DNA of 64,000 bases from UBA5364 sp050259235 (GTDB lineage Bacteria; Bacillota_I; Bacilli_A; RF39; UBA660), in contig JBLNAG010000001.1 of NCBI GenBank assembly GCA_050259235.1, forward strand, positions 62,001 through 126,000. The letters run 5' to 3'. This document shows, piece after piece, positions 17,099 through 25,661 of this stretch (within the stretch, counting starts at the first letter, position 1; each line of letters opens with the position of its first letter). The notes under the pieces are model-generated. The model saw only the letters and a list, made by a program, of their open reading frames with translations. It was not told the DNA's origin and did no database searches. Both the position numbers and the translations under genes were made by a program.

Positions 17099-17851
17099 CT
17101 AACTCAAAGTATAATCGTAAAGTTTGTTTTTATAAATAATAATTATTCCTATACAAATACTATCATCATACTCTGTTCTAATAAATTCATTTAAATTATC
17201 ATAATTTTCAGTTTTAGATCCTACTTTTATATAAATAGTAGGATCATATTTTTCGTTTAAATCGTTAATATAATTAAGAAAACCTAAACAGTCAAATTGT
17301 TCTACGTTACTTAAATATTTCTTTAATATAGGCTTTTCATCTTTAGATAGAAAACCATCAATAATATTTATTTGATCTTGGTTAGACATAACGGTAAGTT
17401 TATATATAATATCAAAACTAAATTTTTTCTTAATTCCATTTAACAAATTGTAAAATTGTATATCATTACTTGAAGTATTATTTTTTATAAAATTAAGTAT
17501 AATCTCTTTTTTTTCAAAATTAAAGTTTTCAGTAACTTTTTTATACTTTTTAAAATATTCACAATCTCTATATTCAGGTGCAATTAAATCAGGAAAATAA
17601 GAAGAATTTTTTTCTTCTGCTTTGTTTAACGTAGACTCATTATTCTTATCATTTAATTCATTAAGACGTTCATTTAAATTATTAAGCGTTTTAACTTTTG
17701 ATTCAATCAATTCATCATAGTCTTGAAGTTTAGTGATAAAATAATCTTTAGATTGTTGATTAATTATCTGCACTGTTTTTTTTAACACTGAAAACATTAA
17801 AAAAATCATAACTATAACTACAATTGAAACTGCAATAATAATCTCTAACAT
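17099..17851 (-). CDS. Peripheral-stalk protein, b/delta-like fusion
   Basis: 250 aa: N-terminal TM helix (about 3-24), a helical coiled-coil stretch (about 30-75), a helical middle domain, and a C-terminal alpha/beta end. The last ~45 residues (TIYIKVGSKTENYDNLNE, then DSICIGIIIIYKNKLYDYTL) follow the pattern at the C-terminus of delta/AtpH (SLLGGxxIxxGDxxxDGS). Position between c and alpha is exactly where b and delta lie in standard atp operons, so one gene seems to supply both functions. The assignment rests on position and on this weak C-terminal resemblance. Confidence 0.65.
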   Translation of the reverse strand: MLEIIIAVSIVVIVMIFLMFSVLKKTVQIINQQSKDYFITKLQDYDELIESKVKTLNNLNERLNELNDKNNESTLNKAEEKNSSYFPDLIAPEYRDCEYFKKYKKVTENFNFEKKEIILNFIKNNTSSNDIQFYNLLNGIKKKFSFDIIYKLTVMSNQDQINIIDGFLSKDEKPILKKYLSNVEQFDCLGFLNYINDLNEKYDPTIYIKVGSKTENYDNLNEFIRTEYDDSICIGIIIIYKNKLYDYTLS

Positions 17852-17863
17852 ATCTTACCTCTA

Positions 17864-18109
17864 CTAAGCAACTAACGGATTAAAGAATAACAACATAAAC
17901 GTAAAAGCAAATAAGAATAATAAGAATACTGTCGTAACTATTAATATAGTCATTACTGAATGAACTACATCACTTTTCGTTTCAGGATTACGCCCAACAG
18001 CTTCTGCTACTTTTGAGCCTAATATACCTATGCCTATACCGATACCTAAAAATGCAAGACCAAGCATCGTACCAATAGCTGATATTGTCGCTGATAATAT
18101 CGTTTCCAT
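17864..18109 (-). CDS. F-type c-subunit-like proteolipid lacking the ion-binding carboxylate
   Basis: 81 aa, two TM helices joined by the conserved polar loop VGRNPE (R40-N41-P42). Helix 1 carries the Gly-rich packing motif GIGIGIGILGS, so the hairpin fold and ring packing look intact. In ordinary c subunits the essential Glu/Asp lies about 20 residues after the loop Arg; here positions 59-60 are Thr-Thr (TILIVTTVFLLF). No acidic residue occurs anywhere in helix 2 (about residues 50-76). I checked this stretch on the nucleotide sequence. The ring is therefore unlikely to move protons or Na+ and may serve as a rotary membrane platform. Good ribosome site (GGAG). Confidence 0.9.
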   Translation of the reverse strand: METILSATISAIGTMLGLAFLGIGIGIGILGSKVAEAVGRNPETKSDVVHSVMTILIVTTVFLLFLFAFTFMLLFFNPLVA

Positions 18110-18129
18110 TTTACCACTCCTATCTGTAA

Positions 18130-19563
18130 TTAATAATTAATATACTTACATTGAACTCCTAAATTGACTTGACTGTTATTATAACTAGTGTTTTCTAATT
18201 TTAATGTTATTTCATAACCACCCATTACATTATCTAAAGAAGAAGACCAGCCTTTACTAGAAATTGATTCTAAAAGATTAACATCAATTTCAGAAACCCT
18301 TACCTCATCGACATATAATGCTATTATGCCAAAGTCCAAGGAATAATTAGGATTGGTTTTAAAATTAAAGTATACTTTACTATCAGAGACTTTTGTTATT
18401 TGTAAACTAAAGTCTGGTTTTTGCGTTCTGACTTTTATAACATCATATATCTGCTCGAAGCCATTTTTAAAACCATTATCATCTTCAATATAAGTATATC
18501 CAATACTTACATTGTATTCTGTATTTGGTTTTAAATCTCTAATCCTATAGCTATTACTTTCTTTGTTTATATTAATTCTCCTATTTGTATTAGAAGGTTC
18601 TTCTTCACCTTCCTCAACAATATTTCCTTGTTCTTGATTATTTTCTTCAACTTTAACTCCGTCATCAATTATTAAAAATACTGATGTATATTGATTGCTT
18701 GGATCATTAACAATATAAGCTACATCTAAATAAGTAATACCCGGTTCTATATATTGAAGATTTAAATTTTTGATTAATTTTATTGGTTTAGGAATCTGAA
18801 TAGAAGGATTAAATCCTCCATTGTTATTCCCACTATTATTATTGTTATTATTGTTGTTTCCGCTATTAGACTTATTGTTATCTTTTTTAGTTAATTCTTC
18901 AACATATTGATTGGTACTACCAATAACTTTTTTTAAATCAATTTCTTCTTTTCCAACAATAATTTTTTCATTTGCAATATCAAAAGAAAATTCACTTGTT
19001 TTTAAAATAATTGGATTTATTGTTTTTATATTTACCTTATTATTCATTAATAAGGCGTTACCAATTTTATCAATGACAACAATTAAATACTCTGTAGCTG
19101 AAAATTTCCCTTTTTCATCAAAAATATTCTTGTCAACTATTAGATACTTTCTATCTGCCAATTTATAAAAACTTGGTGAACCTGATCTAATAATTTCAGT
19201 TTGATTAACCTTTTTTAAAATGTTTCCATCAGTAAAAATTTGATAAGCTTCACCGTATAAATACATCTTATAATCATTGGGATTGAAAACAACAGTTTCC
19301 TTTCCCAATGAATATTTGTTATCTTTATCCGAAATATTAAGATAATATTTTCCGTTCCAACTTTTCGAAATTATTCCATCATTTTCCAATGGTACATAAT
19401 TATATTCTTCATCATAAATAAAACTATTAGAAGTAACCTTGTATTCTGTTTTTTCATATGAAAGAACTTTAGCTACACCAAAAACAAAAATTGATATTAT
19501 AAATATTACGATTATTGCAAATAGTGTAAAAGACTTTTTATTTGCTTTTCCTAATTTTCTCAT
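18130..19563 (-). CDS. TM-anchored FN3-like surface protein (477 aa)
   Basis: TM near residues 15-35, a ~190-residue ectodomain, an Asn/Gly-rich linker (about 228-255) encoded by AAT-type triplets, then two FN3-like domains, one with LKPNTEYNVSIGYTYIE. The ectodomain aligns by eye with that of the 1739-aa protein: RKYLIVDKN versus SKYLIVSKS, then a conserved G, a GN.....N segment, and IIVGKEEIDLKKVIG versus ISVGENKTLTLSQMVI. It lies directly upstream of the c-subunit gene, in the place where subunit a is normally encoded. Function unknown; export and anchoring are inferred from the TM and FN3 domains. GGAGGGG ribosome site. Confidence 0.8.
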   Translation of the reverse strand: MRKLGKANKKSFTLFAIIVIFIISIFVFGVAKVLSYEKTEYKVTSNSFIYDEEYNYVPLENDGIISKSWNGKYYLNISDKDNKYSLGKETVVFNPNDYKMYLYGEAYQIFTDGNILKKVNQTEIIRSGSPSFYKLADRKYLIVDKNIFDEKGKFSATEYLIVVIDKIGNALLMNNKVNIKTINPIILKTSEFSFDIANEKIIVGKEEIDLKKVIGSTNQYVEELTKKDNNKSNSGNNNNNNNNSGNNNGGFNPSIQIPKPIKLIKNLNLQYIEPGITYLDVAYIVNDPSNQYTSVFLIIDDGVKVEENNQEQGNIVEEGEEEPSNTNRRININKESNSYRIRDLKPNTEYNVSIGYTYIEDDNGFKNGFEQIYDVIKVRTQKPDFSLQITKVSDSKVYFNFKTNPNYSLDFGIIALYVDEVRVSEIDVNLLESISSKGWSSSLDNVMGGYEITLKLENTSYNNSQVNLGVQCKYINY

Positions 19564-19613
19564 TTTTCCCCTCCAAACAAGAATTACTTTTAATTAGTTA
19601 TAATAATTACTTA

Positions 19614-22600
19614 TTAACTTGTATAGTTGTGTTCAAGTGATGCAGTTTTAATAACTGTATTGTTATTTAAAAATTGAATTTCAATGTAGTATATACCGGA
19701 CGAAGGTAAATTCTCTGGTAATGTTATAAGGTAATATAACCCATCATCATTCAAGTATTGTGTAGGAATGAATGGAATTTCATTATCTTGAGCATAACCA
19801 CTTGCATTATAAATTGAATATCTAATATTAGTGATATACGTTAATTTATAACTGTTATAAAATGATAAGTCAATTTTTGATCGCGAAATTGGATTCATTG
19901 TACTATACACATTACCTATATCAATTCCAGAATCATCTAATGTTGATGCTTTGTATAATGTATCAACTTTTTGTGAATCTGTTATATTATTTGAGTAATC
20001 AACATATGTAGTAACTATAAGTGTATACTCTTTTGCTCTTTGCAGTTGACTTAATTTAATTGTGTTATTTAAATTTAATATACTGTATTCAACATTTTTA
20101 TATTGCTCCGGAGTAACATCTAAATTATTATTATCTAATATTTTAACTGTGTATGTGCCATTTACAATGGTCTTACTAATATCAAATATATTTATTTTAA
20201 ATTCTAGTCCTATATCATCTGTCGAAGTACTTGTTATTCCAACAAATGGTGCACGTAATCTATCAAGATAAAAGTCTTGGGATATTTTGTTGCCTAATTC
20301 AATCTCATATTGTTGACCATACAATGGAATTTGAACGTACGCATATGGTGTAATGACTAAATTATAATTAGTATCAAATGTAAAATCACTACCAGGAGGA
20401 CAATTAATTCTCTTGGTCATTTTATTTGTAAAAATTAAGTCATCAGATATTTCAATATCTACTGGAACTTTTTCAAATAGACTAGTTGTTTCATTATATA
20501 CATACTTATATAGTTCATATTTTATTTTGTCATATCCTATAATTTGTTCCAAATCATAGGTGATATCGATAAATTTATTACTATAAGTAACAGCACTATA
20601 TTTTGTTTGAACATTAGATATACCTATATTAGAAAGTGTTGAAAAATAATATAGTTTTGTAGAACTTTTAAAATCTATGTCATATAATTGTTGTTTTATA
20701 TAGTTTGTTCCATCATATATATAAGCAAATAACTTAAAGTAATATTGTGATTTAGGATATAAGTCTGGAATGTTAATTGGTTTAGTTAATGCTGAAACTG
20801 GGAAAGTCATTTCTCTAACAAATGTACTTTCGATTCCAGTATCATCTGTTTGGTATAATTCTAAATATATAAGATCATTTTGAATATCAGAAGCATTTAT
20901 TCCATATAACTCAATCATTACATCAGCATACCTAAGGGTTGGTGAAATATCTAATTTTCCTAGTGCATTGAGTAAACTAACTCCTGGAACAATATAATTA
21001 AACTGTATAACATTTGTTCCATTAGAAGCTAACGCCTTGGTTTCTAATTGTTTAAAAGTTAGATATTCATAGTTATACGAAATTCCACCTTCATCACATG
21101 TTGCAGAAGATACAGGTATTGATTTTGTATAATTTGTAATTAAATTTTTAATAGTTATTAAAGTTGGCGTAAATGTTCTTGTATATATAGAACCAGCAGT
21201 TCCAAAATCACCTCTAAAATTATTTTGTTGATTAATTGTTAAATATTCTCTATTTGAAGGACTGTCTGTAGCAGTATGTAAAGCAACTAAATCTTTTGTT
21301 GTTTCAAATCCTGTTATTCCACTATCATAATATGCCTCAACACTTACAGTGATTTGTTGATTAATAAATTGACTAATTTCAGACAAATCAATTATTACAC
21401 TATCATTTTCTAAGGGCACATAATCTTTAACAATTGTTTGGCCTCCTGAATCAAAAGTAACTTTAAGGGCTGCTATTTTTTTAATAGCATCTATATTTGT
21501 TTCATAATCTAAAATGCTTATTATTACTCTATTTACATCTAGTTCTGTATGAAATTGAAGATTAGGTAAAGTATACAATCCATCAAAATATAAAGAAGCA
21601 AGTTTCTTTTTTTGTACATTATCTGTTGTTTTTATTAATGCTTCAGTTACATTGATGCTAAATAAACCTTTTGAAAGACTTGTAAATGTAACTGAATTAA
21701 ATACTAAGTTATCTAAAGTTTGTTGAATATTTTGAATCGTTTTAGAACTTGTTCCTATTTTTGGCTCAAATCCTTGATAAAGCAAAGAATTATCAATGTC
21801 AACATATCTATATTTCCATGTCATTGTAGTGTCATCTGATGTTGAAGGATACAATTGAAATTTTGCTGGTTGCTTATTTGGTGAGATTGTACTAGATCTC
21901 AAAATAATTGAATTACCGTTTGCATCATCATAGGGATATTTCGTTTCAGCCATTCCATCAAAATTTAAATCTAGATAAGCTTCATAAGCAAAGTAATAAT
22001 TATTTCCCCTTCTAAGTTCCGAATCAATAATTTCATATGGAGTACCATCGTTTAAGTAAAATTCGGTATATTCTATATTTGTTAAAACATCAACTTTAAC
22101 TCCTTCAGGTATTAAAGATTGGCCAGTATCTGCATTATATACATAATATTTTAAATATTTTACATATTGTTTTGAATTATCATAACCAGCTTTAACACGA
22201 TATCCAATAATTGTTTCTGGTAATAATTCAGCTCTATATCTATCACCGGCATCTTTATTTCTAATTGGTAAAACCTCAATAGCTGTATTATAATCAGGTG
22301 GCAAATCCGGAACAAAGCCATTAGTCTTAACTGTAATAGTTTTATTTCTTATAGGAATATTATTTTTATAATTAGTATAATCATATGCGTTAACTACTTC
22401 AATGGTATAGTATGCATCTGTTATATCACTATTTTTTGCCCCAAAGAATTCTGGTGTTATAGCAAAACTTTTGTCATAATAATCATTCTTTAAATCACTA
22501 TCATAAAAAGCTAAATTTCTGTCTACCTTTTTAACAGTCTTCACTAATGTACCATTAGTTGATTGACCAGCATACAAATTAAAAGTTATACCAGTTAAAG

Positions 22601-24833
22601 TACCAGCTTCAAGAGTATTATCAATACCTGATTCTGTTCCTAAATTAGTAAGTACAGTAAAAGCATTTAATACACTAGTATTATCTACATTGTAATTTAC
22701 TACAAACTCCTTAGTTTCTTTTGTTTTTACAACAACACTACCAATAAAACAATTATCTACTGTTGGATTACCATCTTGGAGATTGATAGTAGCATATAAG
22801 GAAATTGTGTAAGTTTCATTAGCCCTTAAATTATTAACAGAAATTGGTATAGCTAAATTTCCGGCAGATGTAAATGAATTTGTATTACCTGTAGAATCAG
22901 AATAAACAACGGTCATAACATTTTCATCTAATCTAATTGTATTTCCTTTATCAGTTATTAATATTGTCCCTGAAATTCTTTCAAAGGTAACATTAGTTGG
23001 CTCGAATCGAATTGTCGGAAATTCAACTCCATCCATTTTAAAAACATCACTGTATTCACTTTCATATTCAATATATTTTTCATTGTCATAAAATTCAGCA
23101 ATAAGTTTAAAAACATACGGTACCCCTCTAAAAACAGAGACTTCATCAACTAATAGATCAATTGAAGATAACTTGTCCTTTTCAATTACAAATAAAGGTT
23201 TATTATCGCCGCTTTCCAAATTTCTTGCATCATATACTTCATATCTATAACTACTAATTCCATTATCAATATCACTAACATTATTTACCTTTAAAGTAAA
23301 TAATCCATTTTTTTTATCAATAATAAATGACGTTAAACCTAAAGTTGGTTTGTTTTTTAAAGTGCTACAATTTGTTGTCATTTCATATTCATTTAAAATT
23401 ACTGATCCATCATATAAGAAATTCATAAGTTTTACTACATATTTAGTATTAGGAGTTAAACTGTCAAATAAAACATTTACACCCTCAGGTGATTTTGCTA
23501 AAGCACCATCAATTTCAATTGTTTTTAGTAAATCACCATAACTTGTTAATAAAACCATTTCAGCTTTTTCAACTTTAGAAAAAGCTTCAGATTTTACAGT
23601 AAAACTTAACTCATTTTTAGTGAAATAATCTTTTACATAACTTATTCCTATACTTTCAGTTCTAAAGGCTTTTGATATAAAATCCTTTGTGTATTCAACA
23701 TCCTCTTGGGTATAAGTAGCTGTCGTAATTAAAGTATAGTTTGTTTCTGGTTTTAGATTTTCTAAAACTACATTAAGATTATAAGAACCAGTATCATCTT
23801 CTTTCATATATACTGTTTTCCCACTACCGTTTTCTATAATCTTAGTGATAATATTACTTGATAATTTTCCTTCTGTGTCAACAATTTGAATGGAAGCATC
23901 CATTTTATTAGAAGTTATGTCTAAATTACTAACTAAGAATGAAGGTATTATATCATTTTGTCCATCATCTTCAACTACTTCACCAATTGTATCACCGTTA
24001 TCAGTATTATCTTCACCTGTATTGCCACCTGTGCCATTATCATTTCCACCTTTATCGTCAGCTTCGCCACCTTCTTCTGGTTTTGGAGGTGTTATTTGAA
24101 TATTTTCATCTGAATCTATTACCATTTGAGATAAAGTAAGTGTTTTGTTTTCACCAACGGAAATACTTTTATCTTCTAAGTTGAGTTTGATTTTATCTCC
24201 TATTTCGATAGATGAATCAGATGAAATGGTTTGATACGAAACTTCTTGGTTATCTAATTTAGTAATATTACCATCTGTAAAATTCAATTCGATATAATTA
24301 TTAATATTAATATCATCTTTTCCATTAATCTTTAATTTTAAACTTTTAGATACTATTAAATACTTACTGTCAGAAGTTTTTAATATAAAATCATTAAACT
24401 TAATTTTCTTTCCAAGATTATCAACTGAATAAATACCATTATTATTTTCCAATAAAGCATCATCAAAAATATTATAGTATTTTAAAAATTCGCTATTCAA
24501 ATTATTTAAATCCATAATTACGCCTTTTTTAAGTACGCTAATAGAACCATCTAAATAATGAACGAAAGCATTACTATCAGCAACTATTTTGTTACCATCA
24601 ATATCAGAAAAAACTATTTTTTCCGGATATTTTACTTTGTATTTAGCATCAGCTTCAAAATAAAATTTAACAGTATCATTTTTTTGATAATTTGTATCAT
24701 TACTTGCGGTTAAAATATAACCATTCTTATAAAATGTTTTATAAGAATGATTATTTATATGAAACGAAATATAAAAAATCGCTCCTATCATTATACTAAC
24801 TGAAACAATAATGAAAAAAACTTTTCCTTTCAT
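19614..24833 (-). CDS. TM-anchored giant FN3-like surface protein (1739 aa), first gene of the operon
   Basis: Start set at the ATG at 24833 because AGGAG lies 8 nt upstream; a GTG at 24842 would be only 1 nt from it. TM helix near residues 5-25, ectodomain shared with the other surface proteins of the operon (~25-240), acidic Gly/Asp/Asn linker (about 245-297), then an array of FN3-like domains to the C-terminus. Their signature strands repeat: LKPETNYTLITTATY, LTPNTKYVVKLMNF, LRANETYTISLYATI. There is no C-terminal TM, LPxTG motif or protease motif that I can see. Probably an extended cell-surface fibre anchored by its N-terminus. Transcribed from the promoter at 24885-24913. Confidence 0.85.
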   Translation of the reverse strand: MKGKVFFIIVSVSIMIGAIFYISFHINNHSYKTFYKNGYILTASNDTNYQKNDTVKFYFEADAKYKVKYPEKIVFSDIDGNKIVADSNAFVHYLDGSISVLKKGVIMDLNNLNSEFLKYYNIFDDALLENNNGIYSVDNLGKKIKFNDFILKTSDSKYLIVSKSLKLKINGKDDININNYIELNFTDGNITKLDNQEVSYQTISSDSSIEIGDKIKLNLEDKSISVGENKTLTLSQMVIDSDENIQITPPKPEEGGEADDKGGNDNGTGGNTGEDNTDNGDTIGEVVEDDGQNDIIPSFLVSNLDITSNKMDASIQIVDTEGKLSSNIITKIIENGSGKTVYMKEDDTGSYNLNVVLENLKPETNYTLITTATYTQEDVEYTKDFISKAFRTESIGISYVKDYFTKNELSFTVKSEAFSKVEKAEMVLLTSYGDLLKTIEIDGALAKSPEGVNVLFDSLTPNTKYVVKLMNFLYDGSVILNEYEMTTNCSTLKNKPTLGLTSFIIDKKNGLFTLKVNNVSDIDNGISSYRYEVYDARNLESGDNKPLFVIEKDKLSSIDLLVDEVSVFRGVPYVFKLIAEFYDNEKYIEYESEYSDVFKMDGVEFPTIRFEPTNVTFERISGTILITDKGNTIRLDENVMTVVYSDSTGNTNSFTSAGNLAIPISVNNLRANETYTISLYATINLQDGNPTVDNCFIGSVVVKTKETKEFVVNYNVDNTSVLNAFTVLTNLGTESGIDNTLEAGTLTGITFNLYAGQSTNGTLVKTVKKVDRNLAFYDSDLKNDYYDKSFAITPEFFGAKNSDITDAYYTIEVVNAYDYTNYKNNIPIRNKTITVKTNGFVPDLPPDYNTAIEVLPIRNKDAGDRYRAELLPETIIGYRVKAGYDNSKQYVKYLKYYVYNADTGQSLIPEGVKVDVLTNIEYTEFYLNDGTPYEIIDSELRRGNNYYFAYEAYLDLNFDGMAETKYPYDDANGNSIILRSSTISPNKQPAKFQLYPSTSDDTTMTWKYRYVDIDNSLLYQGFEPKIGTSSKTIQNIQQTLDNLVFNSVTFTSLSKGLFSINVTEALIKTTDNVQKKKLASLYFDGLYTLPNLQFHTELDVNRVIISILDYETNIDAIKKIAALKVTFDSGGQTIVKDYVPLENDSVIIDLSEISQFINQQITVSVEAYYDSGITGFETTKDLVALHTATDSPSNREYLTINQQNNFRGDFGTAGSIYTRTFTPTLITIKNLITNYTKSIPVSSATCDEGGISYNYEYLTFKQLETKALASNGTNVIQFNYIVPGVSLLNALGKLDISPTLRYADVMIELYGINASDIQNDLIYLELYQTDDTGIESTFVREMTFPVSALTKPINIPDLYPKSQYYFKLFAYIYDGTNYIKQQLYDIDFKSSTKLYYFSTLSNIGISNVQTKYSAVTYSNKFIDITYDLEQIIGYDKIKYELYKYVYNETTSLFEKVPVDIEISDDLIFTNKMTKRINCPPGSDFTFDTNYNLVITPYAYVQIPLYGQQYEIELGNKISQDFYLDRLRAPFVGITSTSTDDIGLEFKINIFDISKTIVNGTYTVKILDNNNLDVTPEQYKNVEYSILNLNNTIKLSQLQRAKEYTLIVTTYVDYSNNITDSQKVDTLYKASTLDDSGIDIGNVYSTMNPISRSKIDLSFYNSYKLTYITNIRYSIYNASGYAQDNEIPFIPTQYLNDDGLYYLITLPENLPSSGIYYIEIQFLNNNTVIKTASLEHNYTS

Positions 24834-24884
24834 AATCCACACTCCTGTTATACTATTACTACTATAATTTATAATTCTTAATAT

Positions 24885-24913
24885 ATTTTAACACATTTCT
24901 ACACAATTGACAA
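24885..24913 (-). promoter_or_regulatory. Sigma-A promoter of the ATPase/surface-protein operon
   Basis: On the minus strand TTGTCA, a 17-bp spacer and TAAAAT, about 52 bp before the first start codon. No terminator-like hairpin is visible between the following genes until 3744-3775, so it may drive the whole 21-kb unit. Confidence 0.65.
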
Positions 24914-24969
24914 TATTTTACAAAAAAAAACACTTTTTTGTATTTTTTAACTAAAAATGTCGATTGAAT

Positions 24970-24998
24970 TTGCTTTTTATTTCCTTTTGTGATATAGT
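24970..24998 (+). promoter_or_regulatory. Sigma-A promoter of the 208-aa gene
   Basis: TTGCTT, 17-bp spacer, TATAGT, 24 bp before the start at 25023. Divergent from the operon promoter, with about 57 bp between the two -35 elements. Confidence 0.6.
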
Positions 24999-25022
24999 AT
25001 CTCATGCAAAAGAGGTGAGAAT

Positions 25023-25649
25023 ATGATTGAAATTAAAACAAAATATGATAATTTTACAAATAATAATATTTATACTTTTATTAATAAGGATAAAAATCAA
25101 ATATTAAAATGGTATCTTGGGAATAATGGAGATTTATATTGGCACCTTGTAAACTTTCGAAATCAAATAAATAATGAAAGTCACGAATTTGAAATCTCTA
25201 TTGAAGATTACCCATTATATCAAATAATTGAAAATTTAGCGGCAGAAGTAAAAAACGGTGACATATTTATTAATGAATCTGGATTTAATATTAGTCATAG
25301 TAATATAAATTACCATATGAATGCTAGATATATTTCAAGTGAAATTTATAATCCAAAATATGATGAATTAGTTTGGTTTAGTGATGATGAAAAAATACCT
25401 AACACTAATAGTGTATGGATTAGAAAAGAAGATAATTGTTATCACTTATCATTTAATAATATATATAAAACACCTAGTACTTGTATTAGATTTAAAGTAA
25501 ATGGAAGTTTTTATGGATCCGGTTATTTACCATTCTTAAGAGCTTATAGTCGTGTTGAAAAGATTAAAGATAATCCTGTATTTGCTACATTTGCTGATGA
25601 ACCAGTTGCAAAACAAAAAGTATTAGAAATTAAAAGAGAAGTTGCTTAA
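25023..25649 (+). CDS. Conserved-looking hypothetical protein (208 aa), no family recognised
   Basis: A soluble, Asn/Tyr/Trp-rich protein without signal peptide or TM. Motif-like parts are ILKWYLGNNGDLYWHL (about 29-44), DELVWFSDDE (about 115-124) and TCIRFKVNGSFYGSGYLPF (about 154-172). It has a strong AGAGGTGAG ribosome site, its own promoter and a terminator, so it is almost certainly expressed. It is divergently transcribed from the ATPase/surface operon, which may be coincidence; nothing in it looks like a DNA-binding regulator. I cannot assign a function. Confidence 0.75.
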   Translation: MIEIKTKYDNFTNNNIYTFINKDKNQILKWYLGNNGDLYWHLVNFRNQINNESHEFEISIEDYPLYQIIENLAAEVKNGDIFINESGFNISHSNINYHMNARYISSEIYNPKYDELVWFSDDEKIPNTNSVWIRKEDNCYHLSFNNIYKTPSTCIRFKVNGSFYGSGYLPFLRAYSRVEKIKDNPVFATFADEPVAKQKVLEIKREVA

Positions 25650-25660
25650 ACTTCTCTTTT
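25632..25660. terminator. Bidirectional intrinsic terminator
   Basis: 12-bp stem AAAAGAGAAGTT / AACTTCTCTTTT with a 5-nt loop, with T- and A-runs on opposite sides. It separates the convergent 208-aa gene and kinase-like gene and overlaps the 3' end of the former. Confidence 0.8.
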
Positions 25661-25661
25661 T

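Noticed and set aside
3793..24833. Ordinary proton-coupled ATP synthase operon
   Set aside because: No subunit a, no ion-binding acid in c, truncated epsilon and alpha, and intermixed surface-protein genes make normal ATP synthesis unlikely.
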